A stretch of 34,290 nt of DNA from a candidate division LCP-89 bacterium. Lineage in GTDB: Bacteria; Electryoneota; B3-LCP. The stretch is from positions 1 through 34,290 of the forward strand of contig JALGZU010000001.1 of NCBI GenBank assembly GCA_025774735.1, read 5' to 3'. The notes beneath the pieces were generated by a model, which was given only the letters and a program-made list of their open reading frames with translations, was not told the DNA's origin and made no database searches. Positions within the stretch are counted from its first letter, which is position 1; the number at the start of each line of letters is the position of its first letter. Shown piece by piece: positions 16,262 to 24,938 of this stretch. The translations under genes and the position numbers were made by a program.

Positions 16262-18271
16262 CTATCGGGATGGCTTGAAGAATGAAGATCCTTCCATGGC
16301 GGCAGTTTGGGGATATCCGAAAAATTCGATGACTGTAGGTGCGAAGTCAATAATCGCCGGATTTTCCTTGAGGATCGGCTTGTTGCTGAACAGAATGCCC
16401 GAGGTTTCTTCCATAGCATTTGCCGAGTGGTCACCCGACCATTTTTTCAGGTTGTGAGTGATCAGTTCAGAAGGGATGCCCCCCAGCATGGTCTCAGCCG
16501 ATGTTCGATAACCTTCGGCGAAACCGAGCTGAAGATCCGGCGCCAGATGGACGTAGTCACCTGAATACACCTCTTTGCCTTTGTAAACGTTACTGAAGAC
16601 CTTCTCGCCGTACAACGGATCTCTCACGGCCATTAGGCCGGTGACGATTTCATCGACAAGCCGGTTGTACTCTTCACCCGGTCGGACGATTCCGTTTCTC
16701 TCCCGCCCCATCAGGTTTACATAGATCTGGCCAGTCCCCAGGGCATAGGCTTTCGTTTTATTCCAGAGTACATCCGGAAAGAACTCACCATCCGGGTAGG
16801 CGTCCTCAGGGATCGACTGTCCGGGCTGAAGATTTTTCATGCCTCTGAAGGTAAGATAACCGTTCTGCGCCAACCAGGTATTCGTACTGAAATTGCGGCG
16901 GTAGCTATGGAAGCCGTGATCGGACATAACGACCAGCGTGGTTCTCTCATCCACGTACTTATCGATGACCTCACCCACAAACCGGTCCATGTGCTGGTAT
17001 GTCCAGAGGAAAGCATCTCCGTACTGCGCCGCTTCGACGGGATCGTACACGGGATGGTCTTCATCGACATAACGGTAGAACATGTGCGCGGCGCGATCGG
17101 TGTCCGTGAAGGCGCCGATAAACAGATCCCAATCTCCTTGATCCAGTTCAGAGTAAAAGATGCGATCGCGTTCCGCCGTCAGTGTTTTCATGTCTTCGAT
17201 CCAGGCCTCATCGGAGAGAACCTCTTCGTTGAGGGCTGATGTATCGTATAGCCAGCCGACGGTTTTGAAGTAGCCCACCTTCTCGAAGAGCTCTTTTGAA
17301 AAGCTCCGGGGATGTGAGAACGCCATGTAGGGATTGGATGGATCCATGCAAAGCGGAGTGACGTAAATGCGAAATTCGGGTTCCGTCGTAAAGAGATAAA
17401 ATCGAACGATGCCGGTCACGCTCATGAAGGGCGTTACCTTAAATTTGAAGGACATCCATTCAGACCACGATCCGGTTTTCAGCAGGATCGCCTTATCATC
17501 CAGATGAATCTCCGCAGTGCCATTGTCCCGGATGGTGAAGCTCAACGGAACCTTGACTCGTTCGTTGGTTTTAGGGTGAACTATTGCTTCAAGGTACGTT
17601 GCAATTACTCCGTTTATTGCGTTTATTTTAACCAGCTTACCACCGCCGACAGACTGGGCGATTTCGTCCCGGGTAAGGTCGGTTGCCATGTAGGTGAAGG
17701 TTGAGTTGGTCCCACGTAAATCGGGTGTACCCAGACCGGAAATCAACCTGCCCGGGGTGATATCCTCGGGCGGGAAGGTGTAGGGAACTGTCAGGAGGGT
17801 TGCCTTTATCCCGGAATCGGCCGCGACCTTCCAGAAAGAGGTTCCCCCCCTGGTCGGTGTGCCGTGTGCTGGTTCGGAGACGAACATCCCCAGGGAGAAT
17901 TCAGGTGGATGCAGATCCATGACGGCGATGTCCGGCATGTAATTTTCCGGATGGCGTTTCAGAAAGTCGTAGATGCCGTGCCCTCCCGGGTTGGTCCCCG
18001 TGGCGAATGAGGACCAGGCGACAGGTGACTGCGGTGGTATGGTGGATTCCAACTCACTGAAATATCCATCGCTTTTAAGGCGTTCCAAGTTGGGAAGGTA
18101 GCCCGCATCCATCCAGTGGTTCATCCAGTCAGGGTCGACTCCGTCAAAACCGAGAATAATCAACCGTTCATTCCGAGGAACCCAGGTCTCCTGTTTATTG
18201 CAGGCACTCAGGCTCAGCAGTATGAGTACGATAATTCCTACTAAGCGATATCTGATCCGGTTGACATGCAC
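16262..18271 (-). CDS. Alkaline-phosphatase-superfamily lipoprotein with Ser in the nucleophile position
   Basis: From the GTG at 18271 the product starts MHVNRIRYRLVGIIVLILLS and reaches a lipobox LSAC (Cys24), so it should be a lipid-anchored periplasmic or outer-membrane protein. The catalytic domain follows with Asp43 in ILGFDGVDPDWM, then STIPPQSPVAWSSFATG, FTDTDRAAHMFYRY, MSDHGFHSYRRN and a terminal GDHSANAMEETSGI. Where its two paralogues have Thr, this one has Ser82. An inserted beta-rich stretch of roughly 150 residues, about 190 to 340, is absent from the shorter relatives. The ATG at 18307 is rejected because it overlaps the Wza-like gene and has no ribosome site, whereas GGAG lies 8 bases before the GTG. 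It may process or decorate the exported glycan outside the cytosol. Confidence 0.87.
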   Translation of the reverse strand: MHVNRIRYRLVGIIVLILLSLSACNKQETWVPRNERLIILGFDGVDPDWMNHWMDAGYLPNLERLKSDGYFSELESTIPPQSPVAWSSFATGTNPGGHGIYDFLKRHPENYMPDIAVMDLHPPEFSLGMFVSEPAHGTPTRGGTSFWKVAADSGIKATLLTVPYTFPPEDITPGRLISGLGTPDLRGTNSTFTYMATDLTRDEIAQSVGGGKLVKINAINGVIATYLEAIVHPKTNERVKVPLSFTIRDNGTAEIHLDDKAILLKTGSWSEWMSFKFKVTPFMSVTGIVRFYLFTTEPEFRIYVTPLCMDPSNPYMAFSHPRSFSKELFEKVGYFKTVGWLYDTSALNEEVLSDEAWIEDMKTLTAERDRIFYSELDQGDWDLFIGAFTDTDRAAHMFYRYVDEDHPVYDPVEAAQYGDAFLWTYQHMDRFVGEVIDKYVDERTTLVVMSDHGFHSYRRNFSTNTWLAQNGYLTFRGMKNLQPGQSIPEDAYPDGEFFPDVLWNKTKAYALGTGQIYVNLMGRERNGIVRPGEEYNRLVDEIVTGLMAVRDPLYGEKVFSNVYKGKEVYSGDYVHLAPDLQLGFAEGYRTSAETMLGGIPSELITHNLKKWSGDHSANAMEETSGILFSNKPILKENPAIIDFAPTVIEFFGYPQTAAMEGSSFFKPSR

Positions 18272-18279
18272 TATCTTTT

Positions 18280-18283
18280 CTCC
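18280..18283 (-). promoter_or_regulatory. Ribosome binding site deciding the lipoprotein start
   Basis: GGAG lies 8 bases before GTG 18271. It favours that start over the longer frame from 18307, and gives a compact lipoprotein signal peptide. Confidence 0.7.
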
Positions 18284-18287
18284 AATT

Positions 18288-18941
18288 CTAATCTCTTGAG
18301 GCGACATAATACAATGTTACGGCACCTATGATGACCGCCATGACCTGAGCGACTTCATTCCACTGTTCCAGAATGAATTTCTTGCGGGCGATTATAATAG
18401 TGTCGTCCGGTTGGGGCGCGATGTTCAAAGCCTGGTTATTCTTCTCAAAAATCTCTTTCAGGTTGATCCTTCTTTCGGTTTGTTCAGGAGTTTTTGAGAT
18501 GATTGTGCACTTCTTTAAATTGCTATATGGGGTTTGTCCGCCAGCCATCGCGATGTAATCGGTAAGCCTCTTCCCCTCCTCATAGGGATACGCTCCCGGC
18601 GCTCCGACCTCGCCGACTACATAGACCTTATAAGCTGTTTGAGAACTGATCGTAACGACGACAACCGGGGTCTGTAGAAATTGTTTGAGTCTCTCTGTGA
18701 GGGCATCCTGCAACCCTGCCGTGGTCAATCCCTGTACGTAAAGATTTCCAACCAGAGGGTAAGAAATCGTGCCGTCAGGGAGGACGGTAACCGGCATCGT
18801 AAGATCAATATTATCATGAACATAAACATTCAGCATATCAGCCGGTTTGATGCGATACGTCCCTTGATCCTGACCGTATGCCGAAAGGGTGAAGGCGAGA
18901 GTGCCGAGAATAATTCCTACCAAACGAAAGTGCGGTTTCAT
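18288..18941 (-). CDS. Wza-like polysaccharide export protein (PES + SLBB)
   Basis: A cleavable signal peptide of ~22 residues ends near LSAYGQ. The polysaccharide-export domain runs from YRIKPADMLNVYVHDNIDL through VLPDGTISYPLVGNLYVQG to VVVVTISSQT. One SLBB-like unit follows (YKVYVVGEVGAPGAYPYEEG ... DYIAMAGGQTPYSN), then a final hydrophobic helix (VAQVMAVIIGAVTLYYV) close to the C-terminus. That helix could be the outer-membrane-spanning segment of Wza-type pores. At 217 aa it is much shorter than E. coli Wza, with a single SLBB unit, and the lipobox Cys of classical Wza is missing. It pairs functionally with the Wzc-like protein (5425-7566), forming the envelope channel for the polymer. 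AGGG/GGGA precedes the ATG at a normal distance. Confidence 0.92.
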   Translation of the reverse strand: MKPHFRLVGIILGTLAFTLSAYGQDQGTYRIKPADMLNVYVHDNIDLTMPVTVLPDGTISYPLVGNLYVQGLTTAGLQDALTERLKQFLQTPVVVVTISSQTAYKVYVVGEVGAPGAYPYEEGKRLTDYIAMAGGQTPYSNLKKCTIISKTPEQTERRINLKEIFEKNNQALNIAPQPDDTIIIARKKFILEQWNEVAQVMAVIIGAVTLYYVASRD

Positions 18942-18993
18942 GATCTTTCCCTATTAAGTTAATGTGGCGCAGGTCGACGATAGAACCATTCAG

Positions 18994-21420
18994 CTACGCG
19001 CTAGCGCTCCGGCTGAAGGCATCGTCCGATTCCTGTTCCGTCTTGAGTCTGTCGAAGTCACGACGTTCGATCTCGGCATCCGCCAGCCAGCCCTTGTAGC
19101 TCGGGCCGATGCCGAATATCATGGTCGGGACAGTCCGCAGGAGAATGGTTAAATCCAGTAGCAACGAACGGTTTTTGATATAGTAAAAGTCGTATTCCAG
19201 GTTCTGATGCAGGAAGAGGTCTCTCCGCCCCATTATCTGCCATAGCCCCGTGATACCAGGTTTAACTTCCAGACGCAGCTTCTGCCAATCCTTGTATTCG
19301 GCCACAATGTCTGGCCTCTCCGGGCGTGGCCCGACCAGAGACATCTGCCCATTGAGAATGTTCAACAGCTGTGGCCATTCGTCCAGACTGGTTTTCCGGA
19401 GAAACCGACCAAAGCGCGTGAGATGGGGATCATCCAAATCGATCGAAAATTCGAGATCCTCTTTGACATTTTTATAAAAACTACGAAATTTGAATATTCG
19501 TATCGGCCTCCCCTTCTTACCGACCCTTTCGCTGCGGACTAAAATGGGACCGGCACTTTCGATGCGGATGATAAGACCAAGAAGCAGCCAGACCGGCAAC
19601 GAGATCACAAGGAAAACGCTGCCAACGCTGTAATCAATTGCAGTCTTGACGAGATCCTGCAGACGGCGGAAGCGCTGCTTGTGAATCTCGACCATAGGGA
19701 TGTCGGCAATTCCATCAATGACTGTCTGCGAGGTTACGATTTCATAAAGATCACTGATCATCTTCACGCCGACGTCGACCTCCTCGAGTTTGACGATGAG
19801 GTCCAGAACCTCTTGGCGGGAAATGCTGGGCCGGGCAAATATGACTTCATCAACCTGGTGCTCTTCAATGATTTTTAGGATGTCCTTGGCGCTGCCCAGA
19901 ATCTCTTTACCGAGATATTTTTTACCGATCCCCGCCTCCGCAATAAAGCCGACCACGTGGTATCCGAGCGAGGGGAAACTGTGCGCTTTTTCAAGAAGCA
20001 TCTGGGCTGTTTCCCCGCACCCCACAATGAGAACCCGGGTGGCGTTGACCCCCTGAGCCAGCATGCGCTCGTGAATCATGTTCATGATGAGCCTTGTAGA
20101 ACTCATCAGGACGATCGAGGTGGCAAAGACAACCCCCAGGAGCGTCCTCGAATAATTCATCTTCAGGATGAACATACCCGCCATCAGGATCAAGGCGACC
20201 ACAAAGAAGGCTTTAATGAACAGCATGACCTGATTCACCTTAGACAGGCAGGTTTTTACCTGGTAGAGTCCCATCTGCCGGAAGGTGACAATGATCAGAA
20301 GTGGGTAGATCACCAGTAGAGGGTAAAAGTACTCGATCGGCTTGCTGAACACCATGCTGGTGCCGTACAGTTCGGAGCGGACGAAAAATCCCAGCGTCAA
20401 CGCGACAGCAGCCGTGAGCCCGTCCGTTACGGCCAGAGCCACCGGGAAGAAGGTATCGCGTTCACCGCCAATGATCAATCCCAACAAGATTCCCAACCCG
20501 AAACTCATTCCCTTCGGATAGAGAATGAACGGCGCAGCCATCGCCAATTGTGGGTCGAAGGGATACGTCTTCACGATGAAGGGAAGACAGCTCGCCAGGA
20601 AGAGTAACAAACCTACACCCATTGCCAGAGCGCCCCAAATCGCGCCGAAGAAGAAGATAATTGGCGAAAACGTGAACATCCAGGCTGTTGCGATTTGCAA
20701 CTTGAGACTCTGCGGCGTATAGGCGTCCTTAACGATCTTGCCGGGAAATTTCTTATAAACGAGGATGCGCCAGAAAGCGCGCGAAAATTTAATGCTTATA
20801 TATTTCTTCCAGGTTGCAGGATGCCGGTGATAGACAATCGCGTCATTGGAAAAAACCATCTTGTAGCCCCGCGAAGCGATTTTATAGGAGAGTTCCACGT
20901 CTTCATTGTTCGCCAGGGGGTAGTGTGCATCAAATCCACCAACCTCTTCGAAAACTTCCCGCCGGAAGGCCGCTGCGAATGAAGGCACCAGGTCAATGTT
21001 ATCCGCCTTTTTAAGGATGTTGAACCGTTCCTCGAATTCCAACTGGACGAAGCGAGCGGCGTACTCTTTCTGGCGCGTCAGATATCGACCCATCACCCCG
21101 GCGACCTTGGGATCTTCAAAGGGTTGGACCATCTTCTCGATCCAGTCCTCCCTCGGGATGCAGTCGCTGTCCGTGAAGAGGACGACGTCTCCCCTGGCGA
21201 TACGTACACCGAAATTACGCGCTGCCGCCGGTCCTTCCTTGTTCTGGCGCCGGTAGCGCACACCGAATTCCCGCGCCACCGAACCCGTACCGTCCGTGGA
21301 CGCGTCGTCCACGACGATGACCTCGTAGAGCTTACGCGGCAAGGTCTGGTTCTGGAGAGAACGCAGGGTATAGGGCAGCGTCTTCTCGGAGTTATATGCC
21401 GGTATAATAACGGAAATCAT
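18994..21420 (-). CDS. Fusion of GT2 glycosyltransferase to WbaP-type initiating phosphoglycosyltransferase
   Basis: This 808-aa protein joins two enzymes that are normally separate. Residues 1-230 are a GT-A/GT2 domain (MISVIIPAYNSEKTL, VVDDASTDGT at 36-45, FTDSDC at 82-87, NNEDVELSYK at 171-180). About seven membrane segments follow between ~247 and ~440. Next come a Rossmann-like CoA-binding-type domain (RVLIVGCGETAQMLLEKA, 462-479) and the polyprenyl glycosylphosphotransferase core. In that core are a membrane segment at 598-618, IFKFRSFYKN (642-651), the Asp680-Glu681 pair in TSLDEWPQLLNILNGQMSLV, VGPRPERP and PGITGLWQIMGRRD (721-734). The C-terminal part should attach the first sugar-phosphate to undecaprenyl phosphate; the GT2 part may add the second sugar. 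The frame is continuous with no stop between parts, so a true fusion rather than a missed boundary is likely. Confidence 0.9.
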   Translation of the reverse strand: MISVIIPAYNSEKTLPYTLRSLQNQTLPRKLYEVIVVDDASTDGTGSVAREFGVRYRRQNKEGPAAARNFGVRIARGDVVLFTDSDCIPREDWIEKMVQPFEDPKVAGVMGRYLTRQKEYAARFVQLEFEERFNILKKADNIDLVPSFAAAFRREVFEEVGGFDAHYPLANNEDVELSYKIASRGYKMVFSNDAIVYHRHPATWKKYISIKFSRAFWRILVYKKFPGKIVKDAYTPQSLKLQIATAWMFTFSPIIFFFGAIWGALAMGVGLLLFLASCLPFIVKTYPFDPQLAMAAPFILYPKGMSFGLGILLGLIIGGERDTFFPVALAVTDGLTAAVALTLGFFVRSELYGTSMVFSKPIEYFYPLLVIYPLLIIVTFRQMGLYQVKTCLSKVNQVMLFIKAFFVVALILMAGMFILKMNYSRTLLGVVFATSIVLMSSTRLIMNMIHERMLAQGVNATRVLIVGCGETAQMLLEKAHSFPSLGYHVVGFIAEAGIGKKYLGKEILGSAKDILKIIEEHQVDEVIFARPSISRQEVLDLIVKLEEVDVGVKMISDLYEIVTSQTVIDGIADIPMVEIHKQRFRRLQDLVKTAIDYSVGSVFLVISLPVWLLLGLIIRIESAGPILVRSERVGKKGRPIRIFKFRSFYKNVKEDLEFSIDLDDPHLTRFGRFLRKTSLDEWPQLLNILNGQMSLVGPRPERPDIVAEYKDWQKLRLEVKPGITGLWQIMGRRDLFLHQNLEYDFYYIKNRSLLLDLTILLRTVPTMIFGIGPSYKGWLADAEIERRDFDRLKTEQESDDAFSRSASA

Positions 21421-21443
21421 GATGAAACTACCATCGTACTCAG

Positions 21444-22454
21444 CTATTCATCGCCCGGATTGGATTCGTCGACCAGCAGTTTATCTATCGCCGGTTTGCG
21501 GTCAACCTGTGTCGATTTTAACTGCACGTCGAGTGCTCGACTCAAAAAATCGTAGTTGGTCGCAAAATCCTCATCGTTGACTCGCTTGAGTGCCTTCAAT
21601 ATCCTCAATTTTAAGATTCGGACCGATAGCAATAGCGATAGGAAAAAGCGGTGCCAAAACAGTTCGCGTGAACCCAGGTTCTTGCGGATGAAGTTGTGCT
21701 GCGCTTTGTAAACTTCGATGTTTAGATTCGCACCCCACAACTTACCGACGGTCCCCGATCCGTGATGGATGATCTCCGCATCGTGAACGAAGACCACTTT
21801 CCATCCCGCTTTTTTTGCCTGGAAGCACCAATCACTGTCTTCGTGAAATATAAAATACGACTCATCCTTCAAACCTATTTGATCGAGACATTCCCGCCGC
21901 ACCATCAAACTGGCTCCGAGTAACCAATCAACCGGGCGAGTCTCGTTGTGATTCCAATACATCAGCGAAATATTACCGGCCAATTTACGTGAGATTTTAT
22001 TCCAAGGCAGCAGATGCTGGAAGATCAGGTGCCGCGTCGTCATAAAATTCCGGCAGGACGATTGCAGGGTGCCGTCACTGTTGAGCAACTTCGAACCCAC
22101 GATCCCCACAGTCGGGTGTTCGTCGAGGTATTCCACCATCTTGTCGATCGCACCCTCCCTGCAGACGGTATCCGGATTCAGGCAGAAGATATACTCGCCG
22201 CTGCATTCCCGGATGGCCTGGTTGTTGGCTTCGGTAAACCCGGCGTTTGTGGCGTTGCAAATCAAATTAACCTGGGGAAATTGTTCGTGGATGGCATCAA
22301 CCGATCCGTCCTGGGAATTATTGTCAACGATCCAGAGCTCGAACGGCGTGGTTTTTTGCACCGTGTTGTATACCGATTCCAACATGGGAAGCGTGAAATG
22401 CTTCTCGTTGGTGTTCGCCGTGACGATAGACAGTCTATAAGGATAAACGCTCAC
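21444..22454 (-). CDS. GT2-family glycosyltransferase (rhamnosyltransferase-like)
   Basis: This is an inverting GT-A enzyme: RLSIVTANTNEKHF, ELWIVDNNSQDGSVDAI, NATNAGFTEANNQAIR, a metal-binding region FCLNPDTV and the acceptor-side ED motif in YFIFHEDSDWCFQAKKAGW. This subset, with GFxxANN and NPDT, is common in bacterial O-antigen and exopolysaccharide clusters and is often annotated as rhamnosyltransferase; donor specificity is unproven. There is no membrane anchor, but the C-terminal helix (LFWHRFFLSLLLSVRILKLR) is amphipathic and could touch the membrane. The start is placed at GTG 22454, preceded at 6 bases by AGGA. It overlaps the epimerase stop as GTGA, a translational-coupling arrangement; the TTG at 22472 is less likely. 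A 23-base gap separates it from the fusion gene. Confidence 0.9.
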   Translation of the reverse strand: MSVYPYRLSIVTANTNEKHFTLPMLESVYNTVQKTTPFELWIVDNNSQDGSVDAIHEQFPQVNLICNATNAGFTEANNQAIRECSGEYIFCLNPDTVCREGAIDKMVEYLDEHPTVGIVGSKLLNSDGTLQSSCRNFMTTRHLIFQHLLPWNKISRKLAGNISLMYWNHNETRPVDWLLGASLMVRRECLDQIGLKDESYFIFHEDSDWCFQAKKAGWKVVFVHDAEIIHHGSGTVGKLWGANLNIEVYKAQHNFIRKNLGSRELFWHRFFLSLLLSVRILKLRILKALKRVNDEDFATNYDFLSRALDVQLKSTQVDRKPAIDKLLVDESNPGDE

Positions 22455-23449
22455 GGGCGATCCTTTCTCCAACTGGGCGGCAATCCTCTGGATATTTCGA
22501 TTTGGCCGAACTCATGCGACTGGCGGGCTCCATGCTGGCGCACCCAGTCAGTCATGCGCTGAATGCCCTCGTCCAGATCGACACGGGGCGTGTATTTAAA
22601 AATCTTCTCGACTTTGGAATGGTCGCTGAAGGCGTGCACGACCTCATTGCGGGCGGGCAAGTGGACGAGGTTCAACGGGGCGTTCATCGCATCGGCAACT
22701 TTCTGAGCCAGAGTGTTGACTGTATAAGGCTTATCGGCACCGACGTTGAATATCTGATTGCGCGCTGCATCCATTTCGGCCGATTTCGCGATGATTAGAG
22801 CAACGTCATCGATGTATGAAAAGGCTCGGCTCTGTTCGCCGTCACCGAAAACCGTCATGGGCTGGTTCTGCAAGATTTGGTTCATAAAAATCCCGACCAC
22901 GTTGCGGTATTTATCGCCTATATTCTGGCGTTCGCCGTAAACGTTGTGAGGTCTGAAGATGACGTAATCCAAGTCGAACATCTCGGCGGTTGCTTTCAAC
23001 TCCATTTCGACGGAGTACTTGGCGATACCGTAGGAGTCCTCCGGAGCCGGAGTCATCTCCTCGGTCATCGGCAACTGGCCCGCTCCGTAAACGGCGATGG
23101 ATGACGTGAAGAGGAATCTCTTGACCTGGTTGTTCACTGAGGCATTGATCAGGTTGACCGACCCGATCAGGTTGTTCTGATAATTGAAGTGTTTTATGAA
23201 GTGAGACAGCCCTTCAGCCGCGTAGGCAGCGAGATGAAAAACGTAATCGAAGCGATGTTCTTCGAAGAGCTTCAGGATCAGGTCCCGATCGAGTATGCTT
23301 CCCTCGACGAAGAGAGATCTTTCGGGGACATTCTCAGTAAATCCACCTGACAGGTCGTCCAGAACCACAACCTGGTGCCCCATCTCGAGCAGATGATCCG
23401 CCAGGTGCGATCCCATGAAACCGGCGCCTCCGGTAACCAGCGATTTCAA
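22451..23449 (-). CDS. NAD-dependent sugar-nucleotide epimerase/dehydratase (GalE-like extended SDR)
   Basis: This is an extended short-chain dehydrogenase with the NAD-binding glycine motif TGGAGFMG (residues 6-13). Asp residues follow the second strand (VVVLDDLSGG), and the catalytic pair is Tyr140/Lys144 in DSYGIAKYS, with TSSIAVYG before it and FRPHNVYGERQN after. These are the marks of UDP-glucose/UDP-GlcNAc 4-epimerase-type enzymes, which supply an epimerised sugar nucleotide in the cytosol. The TTG at 23449 is chosen because GGAGG stands 5 bases before it and it yields MKSLVTGGAGFMGSHL, the standard family opening; starting at GTG 23461 would translate the Shine-Dalgarno element itself. 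The substrate cannot be fixed, as a 4,6-dehydratase-like or C5 epimerase use is possible. Confidence 0.9.
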   Translation of the reverse strand: MKSLVTGGAGFMGSHLADHLLEMGHQVVVLDDLSGGFTENVPERSLFVEGSILDRDLILKLFEEHRFDYVFHLAAYAAEGLSHFIKHFNYQNNLIGSVNLINASVNNQVKRFLFTSSIAVYGAGQLPMTEEMTPAPEDSYGIAKYSVEMELKATAEMFDLDYVIFRPHNVYGERQNIGDKYRNVVGIFMNQILQNQPMTVFGDGEQSRAFSYIDDVALIIAKSAEMDAARNQIFNVGADKPYTVNTLAQKVADAMNAPLNLVHLPARNEVVHAFSDHSKVEKIFKYTPRVDLDEGIQRMTDWVRQHGARQSHEFGQIEISRGLPPSWRKDRP

Positions 23450-23454
23450 TGATT

Positions 23455-23459
23455 CCTCC
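23455..23459 (-). promoter_or_regulatory. Ribosome binding site deciding the epimerase start
   Basis: A full GGAGG is placed 5 bases before TTG 23449. It lies inside the frame that would be read from GTG 23461, which argues for the TTG start. Confidence 0.75.
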
Positions 23460-23516
23460 ACAGCCTATAGTTGAGGTTATGTAAACAGAATTACCGAAAA
23501 GACCTTTTACGCAGTA

Positions 23517-24929
23517 CTACAGATTTTTCCTGTGCCGGAAGGCGAATTTCAGCGCCGTCCACCAGCCGATGTCGGTCTCCCGCATAAAACGATAGGTGTA
23601 CGTTAAAGCGAAAAGCAAGAAATAGACCTTATCAAGAGGCCACCTGGCCAATTTCCCGATCAGTGGAATTGTCCAGGGCATTTTGACGCCGATGAAGAAG
23701 AGCTTCTGAATCCGGATAAGCTGGTGAATGTTCGCCTGCTTCAGCACACTGCCCGAAAAGAAAGATTTCTCCAGATCGTCGAGGGAAAAATCTTCGGCGA
23801 TCAAACCCTTGGATTTGGCGATGCCGGCGAGCTCGGTGCGGGGGTAGGGCTGTAAGATTGAGCACCACGGGTAATCGACTTTGATCTCCGCATTGATGCG
23901 CACCGTCTTCAAGGCCTTTTTTACGGTTTCATCGGGCAATCCCACTATGTTGAAGGTCTTCATCTTGATGCCGTGCTTGCGAAAAAGTTCGGCAGATCTA
24001 TAAATCTGTTCGTTCGTGATGTTCTTGTTCAGGATCTGCTTGCGGAGTTCCGCATCGCCGGACTCGATGCCGAACGATACCATAAAACAGCCGGCTTCCT
24101 TCAACAACCGAGCCCGGTCCTCATCCACCAGATTCGCGCGCACATTGCAGGCGAAAGGCAGCCCGACTTTCTGCCGGTAAGGTTCGGTGAAATTTTCCAG
24201 CCACTCCTTATCGAGAATGAAAATATCGTCGTTGATGAAGAGCCGCTTGAGAGGGTATCTCTTCTTGGCCTCAGCCATCTCCTCAATAGCCCGGTCAACG
24301 GAATGCCGCCTCAGCATCTTCACCTTGCCATGGTACAGCCGGTTGTAATCCCGGTTGAAACAAAAACTACACAGGTATGGGCAGCCGCGCCCGGTGATAA
24401 ACGGTTTCGTGGGGTAATCGCGCAGATAGGGGTATTTGTAGTAAATTTCCCTATCCGGGATGGGATAGGCATCCAGATTATTTTCGCCTGAGCCTACTTC
24501 ATTCTTAACGATTTCACCATTACGTTTGATCCACAGATTGCGCACGTCCGCATAATCGTTCCCCTGATCGATGCGCCGGCAGAGTTCCGCCGCGGCTTCT
24601 TCCCCTTCTCCCCGACAGATGATATCCATGGCGGGATGCTTGATAGTTTCCGGAAAGAAAGTGGCGTGAGGCCCCCCCATCACGATGGGGACGTTTAAAG
24701 AGCGTTTGACTTCCGTGGCGATTTCCAGGCAGCGAACGTGATCGCCCGTCATAGCCGACAACGCAATCAGATCGGGTTTGTACGCCTCGATTTTCGGGTA
24801 AAAGTGGTCGCCCTCCTCCGACTCTAGTAAAAGATCCACCTCGTGCCCCTCTCGTTTCAGGTAGGCCGAGATGTACATCACACCGCTGAATTCAAACTGA
24901 ATGTTCTGTAAAAACAGGACTCGAGCCAT
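23517..24929 (-). CDS. Radical SAM protein with cobalamin-binding-like N-terminus (subtype 1)
   Basis: Residues 1-120 resemble the Rossmann-like B12-binding domain found in front of many radical SAM enzymes (YISAYLKREGHEVDLL, IALSAMTGDH, PIVMGGPHATFF, CRGEGEEAAAEL). The 4Fe-4S motif is TGRGCPYLCSFC (C183, C187, C190), and SAM-binding strands follow (ACNVRANLVDED, CFMVSFGIESGD, FNIVGLPDETVKKA). It shares the DREIYYKYP linker and the GYY-less C183 spacing with the 487-aa gene at 27564, so these two form one subtype. The C-terminus (about 390-470) is hydrophobic and basic (KVYFLLFALTYTYRFM) and may associate with the membrane. It is the last radical SAM gene of the series, 67 bases upstream of the epimerase start. 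Chemistry (methylation, rearrangement or other) and substrate are unknown. Confidence 0.87.
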   Translation of the reverse strand: MARVLFLQNIQFEFSGVMYISAYLKREGHEVDLLLESEEGDHFYPKIEAYKPDLIALSAMTGDHVRCLEIATEVKRSLNVPIVMGGPHATFFPETIKHPAMDIICRGEGEEAAAELCRRIDQGNDYADVRNLWIKRNGEIVKNEVGSGENNLDAYPIPDREIYYKYPYLRDYPTKPFITGRGCPYLCSFCFNRDYNRLYHGKVKMLRRHSVDRAIEEMAEAKKRYPLKRLFINDDIFILDKEWLENFTEPYRQKVGLPFACNVRANLVDEDRARLLKEAGCFMVSFGIESGDAELRKQILNKNITNEQIYRSAELFRKHGIKMKTFNIVGLPDETVKKALKTVRINAEIKVDYPWCSILQPYPRTELAGIAKSKGLIAEDFSLDDLEKSFFSGSVLKQANIHQLIRIQKLFFIGVKMPWTIPLIGKLARWPLDKVYFLLFALTYTYRFMRETDIGWWTALKFAFRHRKNL

Positions 24930-24938
24930 CTGAGTGTT

